From contig MNCI01017532.1 of the NCBI GenBank assembly GCA_015680685.1, forward strand, positions 148,440-212,439: DNA of 64,000 bases, read 5' to 3'. This stretch comes from Gnetum montanum (taxonomy: Eukaryota; Streptophyta; Gnetopsida; Gnetales; Gnetaceae). The notes beneath the pieces were generated by a model. It saw only the letters and a list, made by a program, of their open reading frames with translations, ran no database searches and was not told the DNA's origin. Below are positions 35,601 through 45,790 of this stretch, one piece after another. Within the stretch, counting starts at the first letter, position 1. Each line of letters starts with the position of its first letter. The position numbers and the translations under genes are program-made.

Positions 35601-36272
35601 GCTGCCTACCGCCAACATTACAAGGATTCTACTATTGAAGCGCAGTCCCTTCGGCTATTTTTGGACATCATCAGTGCTTCCAGAGCATATGAAAAGTTTC
35701 AGGAGCAGGTGACAGTAAGCGCCTCTCCAGAAAGAGAAATGACTCTTCCTGGGGGGAGACTACCATTCCTTCCTTCTTCCTTGAACCACCCTGATGGACT
35801 CCTGTGGAGAAGGGGAAGGTCAAGGCTGGAGCTAATTTAGGAGATGGGGTTTGGTCTGAGCTGACTGAGAAAGAAATTATGCAACATCTATGGGTTGGCC
35901 TAGAACAAATCCCCTTTTCTACTGATGCAGGACCATCATGAGTAAGTCATTGTATTAATCTATTTTTGTCATACTTAGTTTTGATGACAATGTTAATATG
36001 TGTGTCATGTCTAATCGTAGGAACGAGTTGAGGAGAATCCTCAGCAGGATGAGCACAATGAAGACGACGGTCCTCGCGAAGAGGGTCCGTACGACGCGGA
36101 GCGTGACAAAGATGCCTATGGTGAGCAACCCCATGAAGAAGAGCCTCACAGAGAGGACCGTACTCACAAAGAGATGCCTCATGAAAAGGGTGACCCTTAT
36201 GAAGATGATTTGTTTGAGGAAGAGGCGAAGCTGGGTGATACAAGTGACAGTGGTGACAAGGGAGATGCATAG
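32691..36272 (+). pseudogene. Element E antisense gene (spliced, inside the retrotransposon)
   Basis: Plus-strand gene opposite to gag-pol. Upstream exons (about 32800-33400) read REFLQFLLRNFSVIIW and VVDVQEKIPPFPLPFG. A main exon begins after ACAG at about 33482: ANSLFFRYGDIKDTQRWLGH, LFTDLFGIPFDG, QLEIEEWLGV and ARIMREVMEEGTRYNWASYF, ending at GT 34533. Then come exons about 34644-34829, 34920-35048 (FAFMEGIINDMI), 35125-35941 and 36021-36272. Each junction has GT-AG, and the middle ones share one codon phase. The last exon is very acidic (EEEPHREDRTH, DDLFEEEAKL). Stops at 33957 and elsewhere disable this copy. Element D carries the same gene. The main exon weakly recalls the plant domain called putative plant transposon protein; function unknown. 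Confidence 0.75.
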
Positions 36273-37068
36273 CATGGCTATATTAGCCATGGTTTTATTG
36301 TGATGGAATGGAGCAAAAGACAATATTTTCTTTTAACATATTTAATGCAAATTTTGTCTTGAGTTTAATGTTCTTTTGTTGTTTTTGTTTGTGTAAAGTG
36401 TAAATGCAATCATAGGTTTTGGCGCTATGACAAGCCGCAACTAGTTTAAGCGTGGTGCATAAATGGAGTTACTAGTTTAAATCCATTGCAAGCCACTAAA
36501 TAATTCAAGCGTCAAATGTAAATGAAATCATTAGTTTAAGGTCATTTCGGGCCTTTGCTAGTTTTAGGCCATTTCAGGCCTTTGCTAGTTTTAGATGAGA
36601 ATAAGAGTAACGAGGACAGCTAGTGGAAGCATAAAGATAAGCATAGGCGTAATGAGAATAGCTGGTGGAAGCGTAAAGATAAGCATAAGCGTAAAGCGTA
36701 TTTGTAAAGCATAAATAAGATAGCTGGTGGAAAAGTGTGCGTAAACTACATGACAGTCAGACAACATGGTTTATCTACTATCTCTGTAGTTGTTTCTTAA
36801 TTACTTTTATCTTTGGTAACGCGTAAGGATGGGGAGATTTATGAATCTGTTCCTTCATGCCACAATCTTCCTCTTGGAATGGTAGTTCGGCCCAAATTAA
36901 GCTATCATCAGCCATTGTTTTGGCTTCTTCAAGTGTTTGGATAGGGGACTGGTCTTCGGGAATTTTGATTTCCGAACCCTATTCTATTTCTATGTTATTG
37001 ACAGCTCAAGGGGCCATTTTGTCACCATGGATGATCACTTCCCCTCTTGTGTAGGGCAGATGGATCTC
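36273..37068 (-). other. Element E spacer between the antisense gene and protease
   Basis: Mostly noncoding. From 36400 to 36740 short degenerate repeats occur (CTAGTTTAAG, GGTCATTTCGGGCCTTTG and GGCCATTTCAGGCCTTTG, and AGCTGGTGGAAGCGTAAAGATAAGC-type units). On the minus strand a protein-like continuation of the protease reading (IPEDQSPIQTLEEAKTMADD) runs at about 36860-36970. Confidence 0.6.
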
Positions 37069-37614
37069 CTAATGGATAGGTGATGAAACTGTCCTCAGTT
37101 GAGCTAACCAAGACCTCCCTAGGATCAAATTGAAGCTAGGCATCTCCTTGGTGATAATAAATGTTACGTCTATGGGGAATTGGTTCCCTACCACAAATTT
37201 GATGTGCACTATCCCTTTGACTTGCACTCGTGCCCCATTGAATGACTTTAGACATGACGTCATTGAAGGACTGATCTGATCGATCAAGCCTAATTTATCC
37301 ACTATGGGATATGGGATGACATTAGCGGCCACCTTGTCGTCTACATGTACTCTCCGAATTTGGTGTTGGCCAAACCGGATGGTGATGAACATAGGCATCG
37401 TTGTCACCTGACTCTTTTCTGGTTCATCCTTAATAGATTCATCATGAAAGGTCAACAAGGAAGGCCTAGGTTTTTCAGCGACGAGGGGAAGCATGATGGA
37501 ATGAATTTCTTCTTCATTCGCTAGCAAGCTCTCGTCCATGGGTATGGACGTTAGCATATGAACCATGGCTTCACAATGTTTCTGTGATGTCATGAGTAAG
37601 TCATAAAGGCTCAA
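37069..37614 (-). pseudogene. Element E aspartic protease
   Basis: Minus-strand frame with MFITIRFGQHQIRRVHVDD, NVIPYPIVDKLGL, VQVKGIVHIKFVVG and FNLILGRSWLAQLR. These are the retropepsin features of Tat-type Gypsy elements, including the ILGR flap-distal motif. The active site, normally D[GST]G or similar, reads DDK, so catalysis is doubtful. It would process Gag-Pol. The upstream linker to gag (37615-38100) has several stops. Confidence 0.85.
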
Positions 37615-38100
37615 TGTTGTATTTTTTTGTTTTAGAGCCTGTTTGACTTATGTAAAGGCGTCAAGGAGATCCCTCCCACTATCTGGTAGCTTATCACCCT
37701 TTTCGTCTTCCATTCGTCCTAAGAGACAAATTTCTCGAGAAAGAGTAGCATCTGGTCGAGGGCTGTGTTTTTTTTAGCTAGGAGGAGATGGTTGCATTTG
37801 TGTAACTCCATCCTTTTTAGAAAGTAGGGCAAAGGGCACAGAAGCAAGGGGTTTAGGCTTGGCAAATCCCAACGTAAGATGGTCCTTAGCCGTATCAGTT
37901 ATCATACCCCCTTCTCCTTTTCTGTTAAGTTGGGGTTGGTGGGTTGACTTGGAGATTTTCCCCTGCACAAGAGGGGCAGCTGATGGTTTTGGCACCCTGA
38001 TGACAAAGGGTGCCTTAGGCGTAGCTACGGGCTGAGTCGCGGCTTTATCGACAGCAGGCTATCAAGCAGTGATCTAAGAAGGGGCTCGGAGGACAAAAGG

Positions 38101-40530
38101 TTACCTTAGAATACCACTCGTCGATGCTGATGAGCCTGCTGTTAGGGGTGAGTGAGAGGGCACTCGCAATACAAAGGCCTGCTTCGGCTGTGCCTGACCA
38201 TTACCCTCTACACCTACCACATTGATAGTGTACCCTGTATTATTTTCATTTAACGGGTCTTGGTACACATGCATGGCTTGGTTTTCTGGGCATGCTAGAC
38301 TACTACTTTCTAGGACGAGATCACTGTGATTGATCATGCGTTGAATGTTGTCCTTGAATGCCTAGCAGTAATCTGTGTTGTGGCGACACAACTGGTGGTA
38401 GTCACAGAAATAGTCCAGCCTGAAGTACTTGGGAACTGGCGGTTCATTAGGCAGAGACAAAGAAGGGTTCTTAAGCAGCTCACAATGGCATCTATGATGC
38501 TTCAAAGCCTCCTCGGATACCTTCTTGTGTTGAATATGGCCAGTTCCCAGTAGTTTCTTTAGAAGTTCTGAAGGCTTTACAGGGAGGGCTGTATACTTTG
38601 AATGATCTTTAGGTTCAAAGTTTGGCCTTAGCTGTGAGGGTGCCTCAGGTGCAGGTGTTTCCTAGCTGGTGTTGCTTGAGCTAGACGTGGGCTCAGCGGG
38701 CATTCCAAGTGCCTTTTTATTTTTTTTTCTTCTTGGCACCTTCAGCCAAGGCAGCTACTGTCATCATTGTAGCCTTGCCCTTATCCTTGCCCTTATTATG
38801 GATGTTCTTGTAGACTACATACGCCGGATCTTTGCTAGCCTCTGCCACGTCTTGAATGCTCTTAGTTTGAGTGAAGGCTTGGCTAAGGGAGCAAGGAGCA
38901 AGGTAGTACAACTTTGACTTAATGAAGTCATTAACTACCCCCATGAAAGTGGCTAACAGATGAGCCTCCGCGAAGGGTTCGCGAATTTTATTTAAGGTTG
39001 CACTCTAACGCTGGATAAACCTTTGGACCGGCTCGAGCGGATCTTGTTTGACTCCCATAAGCTGATCCAATGTAACTTCAAGTTTCAGGTTGTATTTGAA
39101 ACGTGCACAAATTGAGTCAGTAGCTCTTCCAAGGTCGAAATGGAAGAGCATGGAAGTTCCCGATACCAGTCTAAAGCTTTACCCGTTAGGGACATAGCAA
39201 AGACACAGATTATAGTATGCGTCCATTATTACAGTAATAAGGACTCTGACCTGAAGGTGACCAGGTGGGCGTTGGGATCACCCTCCTCATTGTATTTTGT
39301 AAAATGGGGAAGGGGCATCCCAAGAGGCAACGATAAAACAGGGACTGCTGGGCTAATAGGATCTTCATGGTAGAAATCCATGACTTGTATCATGTCAAAA
39401 CCAGCAGCCTTGAGACGCTTGACCTCTTCTATAAGGGTCTGAATGAGCTGGAAGGCTTGGTCTAGACCTGTAGATGACGAGGTCATTTGTGGAATGGCAA
39501 GAGAAGCCACACCGGGTGGTGGAACAGGGGTGGTAGCTTTGCCGATGGGCGGTGCTATCGAGATTTTCCTTGCAAGCGGTGCCGCTTGTGGCATCCACCA
39601 CCTGGTAGATGGCGTGGATGGAGCAACCACCGTCGGTTTCGCCATGGGATACGTTGCTTGCGTGGTCGGGGGAATAGGCCATGACCCTGTGGAAGGGTTT
39701 AACGCCTGCAGAACCTAGTTTTGATGATGGGGAAGATGGGACATTTACGTAGGATGTGCAACAAGAGACATGTTTGGAACCCACCAAGTTGTAGTGGCGG
39801 GCTATGTCGTGTTAGTCGGGATGAATGTAGGTGTTGTATGTAACCACGAAGTAGGTATCACGTGTACATATGGTGGCATTGGCATAGGTGTATGATGAGG
39901 TGGATTAGCTAACTGCACCTGCTGAGGAATGATTTGTGGCAGAGCATCACCAGGGAGAGTAGATGGAGAGAGAAAATGTAGCTGGGGCAAGTGCGGGACT
40001 CAATTAGTATTAGATAATGTCAAGGGCATGGTGACCATGAACAATGGATTTATACGAGACGTCGTGGAGGGAGGGGCCACAGCCAAATCAGCGTGACTGT
40101 GTCCTTCAGAGTGCAAATCTAGATCGTCCTGTCTGTCATGAAGCGCCTCATCATGGAACAACTCTTCTCGTTGTTCTGTCGATGTTTTGGCCATCAAAAT
40201 TTGATCTAAGATCCATTTTTTTTCATGTGTTAGGGATATAGTGGCGTTTCGCGAAGGAATAAATTCCATCCCGTTGTAGTATATGAACTCGTATTCTCAT
40301 TTCTCTTCGAGTTCTTATGAATACATAGGTAGATTAGTTGCAAGCTTAGTGTAGAGGAAATTGTAATGTTCCTTGCGTTGAGCATGCCCCTCAAGCTCTT
40401 TGTTTTGAATCCTGAGGGAGCGTCGTGGTCGCACCAGACTAGTTGGCAGCTCGACAATAGGGGGCATAGCTTGGAAAGTCCCAGGATTCTCGAGGTTAAC
40501 AGTGTCAACAGCGGTGGTTGATGTAGCCAT
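38101..40530 (-). pseudogene. Element E gag
   Basis: Starts MATSTTAVDTVNLENPGTF at 40530. Downstream, in shifting frames, come a Pro-rich segment, AFQLIQTLIEEVKRLKAAGF, LPHFTKYNEEGDPNAHLVTF (the Gag capsid signature), LEVTLDQL, QRFIQR, LSQAFTQTKSIQDVAEAS, a Lys-rich patch and a zinc finger, CDYHQLCRHNTDYC, of the C-x2-H-x4-H-x4-C type typical of Tat elements. Element D's gag matches it segment by segment. Structural protein of the particle; broken by several stops and frameshifts. Confidence 0.9.
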
Positions 40531-40761
40531 TCTCTATGTGATTCGAGAGTAATGATGATAAGGATAAAGATCGTAAGGGCAAAGGAAAACTAAGGCAATA
40601 ATCAGGCTTTCTACCCTACAGGATTCCAAAGGAATCATCGGAGCGACCAATCTGCACCGCACAATCTCGTAAACAACCACGGAGGTATTACGTTTACGTC
40701 AATCAATAATGGGTATAGATAACTTACAAGGTTACCCATGAAATGTGGATCAGAGGTTCAA
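40531..40761 (-). other. Element E 5' leader
   Basis: About 230 bp between the PBS and the gag ATG; nothing else recognisable. Confidence 0.7.
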
Positions 40762-40779
40762 TCCCTTCTTCTAGCGCCA
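40762..40779 (-). promoter_or_regulatory. Element E primer-binding site
   Basis: On the minus strand TGGCGCTAGAAGAAGGGA lies six bases after the LTR. With its continuation ATTGAACC it complements a tRNA 3' end (T-loop GGTTCAATC, ending GCCA). I cannot name the tRNA with certainty. Confidence 0.85.
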
Positions 40780-40785
40780 AAAAAA

Positions 40786-41920
40786 TGTAACGACGAAAAA
40801 CATCGATTGCTGGAAACACCAAGGGGATTCTCGTGTATATAGTTTTAACCCCAGATCCACGTGAGGGTCATGCTAGAGAAATGAATCTGAGGTGCCTTGA
40901 ACGGTCTTGTTGATCGGATAGGGACTTACTTAATCAGTAAACTTGCTAACAATTGTATGATGAAGTGACAATTTGATGCCAAAATATATATTGTCCATTC
41001 AAAAAAAAAGGACTCGTTATCAGATCGAACTCTAAAGATGATGAATGCAATGTAAGCGATGTAACAACAATTACAGAATTTAATGTGAACAAGCTACAAT
41101 GAATTGGATCTAAAAGATATGCATGATCCCAAGATTTGAGATTTTTCTTATAAATATAAAAATGAAGAACACAACGAGTTTACAAAGCAGACTTTGTTTT
41201 GAACAAAGTATCTGCCACCAGTAGAAAGCCACTACAAGAGTAAACAAGCAAATCCCAATCTACCTTGTTTACTAGCCAAATCTGAATGCAAGGAAGTCAA
41301 ACTCGAAGCAAATTCTCGTTAGCTTGAAATATCCATTCAAGGGGCTCTCTTTATCACTGTCGATGTTCTTCTATTACCAATGTCTTGCCCAGTTCTTCTA
41401 GAATTGCTAAACTTGCCTCTTTTTTGCCAACTTGCCAACCCACCCTTTGTAGCATTGTTTGCTGGGGTATTTATAAGATTAGGTTCAAGAGAGAAACACG
41501 GTTTAGATGACGTGTGTCCCAAACCCACAAAATACCGTTGAATTGATACATGATAGTTGAAGCTTGCCACATTACGCTGCGCTACGCTCCAAAGCGTAGC
41601 ATATCGTAATCTCCCTTGTCTTTAGCGCTGCAAACTATCTTATGTTTATGCTGCGCTGTGCTATATTACACTACGTTGTACTACATTACAATGTGTGGTA
41701 CCACATTACGCTGCATATCATAATTCAGCGTAACATAACAAACCTTCAGATTTTGCCAAGTCTTCCTGGGGACTATTACGCTAAACTGCGTAATGTAGCG
41801 TAACAAGCCTTTAGCCAGAAAGAATGAAACTTGACAAGATGTGAAACACATTTGTGGATCCTCGCATGAACCTTTGAATTTAGGTGAACCCTTTAGCTCT
41901 TGCAATTTCATTGTGTTTCA
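40786..41920 (-). repeat. Element E 5' LTR (right on the map)
   Basis: 1135 bp. On the minus strand it runs TGAAACAC...GTTACA. U3 (about 41480-41920) carries the TTACGCT/AGCGTAA palindromes, including GCTACGCTCCAAAGCGTAGC (41581-41600), then TATA-like TATAAATACC near 41475. Confidence 0.93.
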
Positions 41921-41925
41921 GATTT

Positions 41926-42152
41926 ATTTGTAGATTTCTAGGAATGAACCATGCAAAGTTCTTCTCAACTCAGGTTCCAATGTCAACCTAATTTCTCATT
42001 AGATGTATACTACATGGAACCTTTCTTCTTTAATAAAGAGCAATATCATATTAGAATTGGTAGACCAGCCCATCACTATTCCATTGGAACTAGGAGAAGA
42101 CATTATGACCACTGTCTATGGGTGGTATTATCCTATTGATTTCCTAGTAATC
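41926..42152 (+). pseudogene. Element C protease, right fragment
   Basis: Continues the reading broken at 25482: VLLNSGSNVNLIS, MYTTWNLSSLIKSN, LELVDQPITIPLELGEDI and GWYYPIDFLVIN, colinear with element A. The catalytic Asp codon is Asn here (NSG), and TAG/TAA codons interrupt. Homology to A stops right after DFLVIN. Confidence 0.9.
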
Positions 42153-43420
42153 AATCTGAGAATGCATGCAAGAAAAAAAATAAGGCCAAAGAGAAAGAGC
42201 ATATGGATGAAGAAGAAGGCAATAGTGAAAGTCTTAAGAAATTCATTACTAGGAAAGGATTTATTATTCCTTTACCCAATTATAATTTAAAGATTAATAA
42301 AGAAGAATTTAGGGATAGAAGTTTCAACTTATGAAGCCCTGAAGAATACTTACTATACACATACTTTAATAGCTTACCTAGACCTTTGGGCTATAAACGA
42401 CCTTAAGAAATTGAGCACGTAAAATTATTTGTCCTTTATCAAAATCCTCTATACTTATGAATGGTTTAATAATCATGAATTTCTAAAGAATGCATTGAAA
42501 ATCTAGGATAAAGGCCCAAATGTTTTTATTAAATAAGAAGTCTGCTATGAGCTCGTAAATCATAGGTCAAATGCATTAAGTAGCCATCAAATGTTTAAAG
42601 TAGATATATACATTTACATCGAACTAGTGATACATTATATAGTAAGACAAGTAGCATGTTGATAACCATGGAGAATAATTAAAAATAAATAACCAAGAAT
42701 TTGTTACTACTTGAAGTTGGAAAGAATAAATGAAGTGACAAATATGAAATGAAGATGGCAAAGTATCAAAGCTTTACATCCACATATGGGAAGTTCCTAA
42801 AAGATGTAGCTAAATATAAGAAATGCATAAGGCCTAAACTCCTAGACTTGATCATCTAAAGAAGGGTGCATAAGCACTAGCAACAACTACTATTATAGAA
42901 AAAAATAGAGATAAAGGAAAAGGAGGAAGATAAAATGCAATATCAAATTGAAGAGCTTAAGCCTAATAATGCAATACTTAAGCAAGATAACAAGGACCAT
43001 TGTGCCATAAATGAAGTTCTTACTAATGATATCAGGACATTACAAATGAACCTAGAAGAAGCTAAATATAGAATGCATGCTATAAAAATTATGATAGATG
43101 AACTTATAAGCAACTCAACATTAAAGAAACAACTATAATATCACTAGAAGTTGAAGTCATGAGGCTCCAAGTTGAAAATGAAAAATTTAAGCTACAAGTA
43201 AACATATTGAAAGCTTTTCCTACAATAGAATCTTTAGGAGTTCTAACTATGATCAAACATATTAATCCTATTTTTGCACTTGATGTCATTTTAGCTAAAA
43301 CTAATACTAATAAGAATATGATCCCTCTCCCTAAAGGAAATGTATATGTTCCATGTTAGGATCATTAGTTGCAAAGTTAGATAAGGCTCTCTGATTTCCC
43401 CCATCACCTAGCTCATGATA
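42153..43420 (+). pseudogene. Unrecognised decayed ORF with coiled coil, downstream of C protease
   Basis: Protein-like reading in shifting frames: FITRKGFIIPLPNYNLKINK, EEYLLYTYFNSLPRPLGYKR, VNHRSNALSSHQMFKVDI, then a coiled coil from 42935 (YQIEELKPNNAILKQ, DIRTLQMNLEEAK) and VMRLQVENEKFKLQVNILKA, ending with LPKGNVYVPC (43326-43355). Elements A and B have nothing like it after their proteases. It may be an extra ORF of the C subfamily, or unrelated sequence joined to truncated C. I do not recognise the family; too decayed to encode protein. Confidence 0.4.
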
Positions 43421-44481
43421 CAATGAAGAAGCTAGGTTAAGTTCTTTTCTTTACATGTCTTTTATCTAAGGTTTAATATTTTCTTAAAAACTCATAAGTG
43501 AAAGAAAGAAATCTTATACAATCTACAATTGTGTGAAAATTTGTGACTGGCCACCATAAGGTTTTCATACAACCATAACTTATACAACCATTCATTGACT
43601 TTGATAAGAAAATAACATATTAAAGTAATTAAACTAATGACTAAAGGTAAGTGTTGATCTTATAATAATACTTAAGTATAATCATAAGTTTCATAAGTAA
43701 TGATAGATGAGTTAAGTGATTTGCAAGAATCTTATTCCATAAAGCTATGATGAATTCTAAGAATAATCATGACTTACTGTGCAAATAAAGTTCAAGCTAA
43801 GATCCTTTAGAAAGTGTGTAAACAAGAAGAAGAAGAATACCAAAGAAAAGTATAAGTATGCAACAGAAATGGAGTCTTAAAATAATAAGCAGACTACTCA
43901 AAAAACTTTGTAAATTCATTTTTACCGATGTATCTCTTAGTATCTTATCAATTATGAAAACCAAGATGGTAGAGAAGTAATTAGTTCTATTCGAAGAATT
44001 GATGAGTAAGTGCTTTAGAAGATGTGCAATTACTAGAAGATAGGATCTAATTTCTGGAAGAAAAACCAAAGCTCTAAGTTGTGTCATACATAGCTTGATC
44101 TATTTTCTCAAAGAAGAAGAGAAGGTCATCCAAAAAGTTATGATGAAATAAGAAAAACAAGACTTACAAAGAAGCAATCCATAAATAAATAAAACTAAGA
44201 TAGTAGTGGCTTAGCGAAGTACAAAGAAGTTTGTGAAGTTAAGTTAGAAATGACTTAATGAAGTATAGTAGAAAGAAATTTGTGAAGTTAAGTTAGAAAT
44301 GACTTAATGAAGTATAATAGAAAGAATGAAGTTAAATAGAAGAAGACTTAATGAAGCACAAAGAGTTAAACTATAATAATACGTCTAATATAAGTGCTTG
44401 TAACCTAATTAGAAGTTATAAGTAATAAGTTGAAAAATGGAATTTGTAATAATAAAGGTTATGAGTAATGGTTATTCAAAG
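43421..44481. other. AT-rich stretch without gene
   Basis: No coding motif seen. It contains a short tandem repeat at 44221-44350 and ends where the minus-strand LTR of G begins. Confidence 0.5.
44221..44350. repeat. Tandem repeat, period about 49 bp, 2.5 copies
   Basis: TTGTGAAGTTAAGTTAGAAA at 44231 and 44280, with a partial third copy. The units share ATGACTTAATGAAGTATA and GTAGAAAGAA-like segments. Confidence 0.85.
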
Positions 44482-45446
44482 TGATGAGCAATGTGTACCC
44501 CCTATGCCCAACCATACAAATCGCAAGTGGTTTACATGAAATTCAATTGAATTTTGTGAATGGAAGTAGTGTGGTATCTAGATTGTTAAGCATTGATCAT
44601 AGGTTGCTATCTTCTCACTTGGACTAGTGATAGCTTTATGATGTAAGGTTTAGTCTAAAGTGAGGAATATGATTATGATGTTGTTGAGGCCTTAAAATAA
44701 CCTTAATACATAACAATTAATTATTTAATCTATTTAATAACAAGAAGATAAATTCTAAGGTGGCCTAAGGACAATGAGTATCTATTCCCATCTTGCTGTA
44801 TACGTCCTGAACTCACCTATCCACTACTAGGATTACCAAGTGTTATGCTACTAGGTGAACTAAGAAATAACATCGTTGGGATTACCAAGAGAATATGTGT
44901 TTATGCTCAAAATTGATCACTCTCATTCCACCAATTTATTAATATGCATGGAATGTAAATGTTAACAAAGTACATAGAAAATAAATTACATTGAATGTAA
45001 ATCTATTCTAAGTTAAAGTATTACAATAAAGAGAAATCAATCACAATCTAATTCCTATTCGTGGAATGTATCCAAGTACAATGTGACTTGAATAAGATGT
45101 CATACGAGTGACTCAAATCCACAGTACAAGCACTCATTGACTGTTTTCTAGCATTACAAAATAAAACTACAAGAGTCTAGCTACACTACTAACCAAAATG
45201 ATGCCTAATACGTAGAAGGTACTTGCATATTTATAGGCAAATAAAAGCATTGTGTTGATGAGGATGTGTTAATGCATTTAACCGCATCAACTGGGAAGCA
45301 TTGATGAGAATGCATCAATAGAGTTACATCAACGCATCTAAGATGTGTTGCCCATTAATGCATCCACACATTTCCATCCACACATACACATTGATGCATC
45401 TAAGGGGATGCATCAACAAAGTTACCTAATATATCATGTCTCATCA
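44482..45446 (-). repeat. Element G: minus-strand Athila-like LTR (965 bp)
   Basis: On the minus strand it begins TGATGAGACATG and ends ATTGCTCATCA, with the family terminal pattern ATGGTTGGGCATAGGGGGT before the end. U3 contains repeated GATGCATC palindromes (about 45240-45420) before a TATA-like CTATAAATATGC near 45230. No PBS lies beyond its 3' end (left side), so it is a 3' or solo LTR. Confidence 0.85.
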
Positions 45447-45790
45447 TACCTCGATGACTGACTAAAAACTCATCCCCAAGTTATTTATAAATGGATGAAG
45501 TTTCATTACAAAAATTATGGGATGACCAAGACTAGATTAGCTACCATTTCAAAACTGGATTTCATTTGTGATCATTTGAAATCACCAAAGGATCAACAAT
45601 ACTTTTGATACCTTTTCCTCAATGATTATCCTTTCTCGAATCCTTAGTTAGCTCAAAATTCAAAAACTTTCTAACATATAAGCTCAAGAGAATTCCATAA
45701 CAATGGTTTTCAAGGCTCTAAGGTAACTAAAATCATCAAGTTTTTAAAATTGTTTTCATTATTTTTACTATTATTTATGATAATGTTCAA
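45447..45790 (-). other. Element G 3' internal tail
   Basis: On the minus strand the sequence before the LTR reads GGGGATGAGTTTTTAG and ATCGAGGTA, closely like GGACGAGTTTTCATTTAG and ATGGAGGTA before the 3' LTR of element A. The left boundary of G is therefore known; its other end is not. Confidence 0.6.

Larger units (their letters stand above)
25483..41920 (-). mobile_element. Element E: 16.4-kb Tat/Ogre-like Ty3/Gypsy retrotransposon, minus strand
   Basis: LTRs 25483-26637 and 40786-41920 begin TGTAACGAC and end TGTTTCA on the plus strand and are flanked by GATTT (25478-25482 and 41921-41925). The insertion interrupts element C's protease, whose reading resumes after it. In element orientation the order is LTR, PBS, gag, protease, an antisense gene, RT-RNase H-integrase, a repeat-rich 3' region, polypurine tract, LTR. 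The LTRs differ at many sites, mainly transitions (roughly one in ten by eye, not computed), so the insertion is old. All genes carry stops or frameshifts. The length, the spacer with an extra ORF, and the Gag zinc finger of the C-x2-H-x4-H-x4-C type fit the Tat/Ogre group. Confidence 0.95.

Noticed and set aside
35947-36323. Minus-strand frames rich in His, Leu and Thr
   Set aside because: Reverse reading of the acidic exon of the antisense gene, which has splice sites and a natural stop on the plus strand.
40750-40779. tRNA-like 3' end (GGTTCAATC ... AGCGCCA) considered as a tRNA gene
   Set aside because: Only the 3' part is present and it abuts the LTR, so it is a primer-binding site and not a tRNA gene.
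44482-45446. Considered as the 3' LTR of element C
   Set aside because: It is on the opposite strand and has a different U3 repeat; its adjoining polypurine-like tail lies to the right, so it belongs to another insertion.
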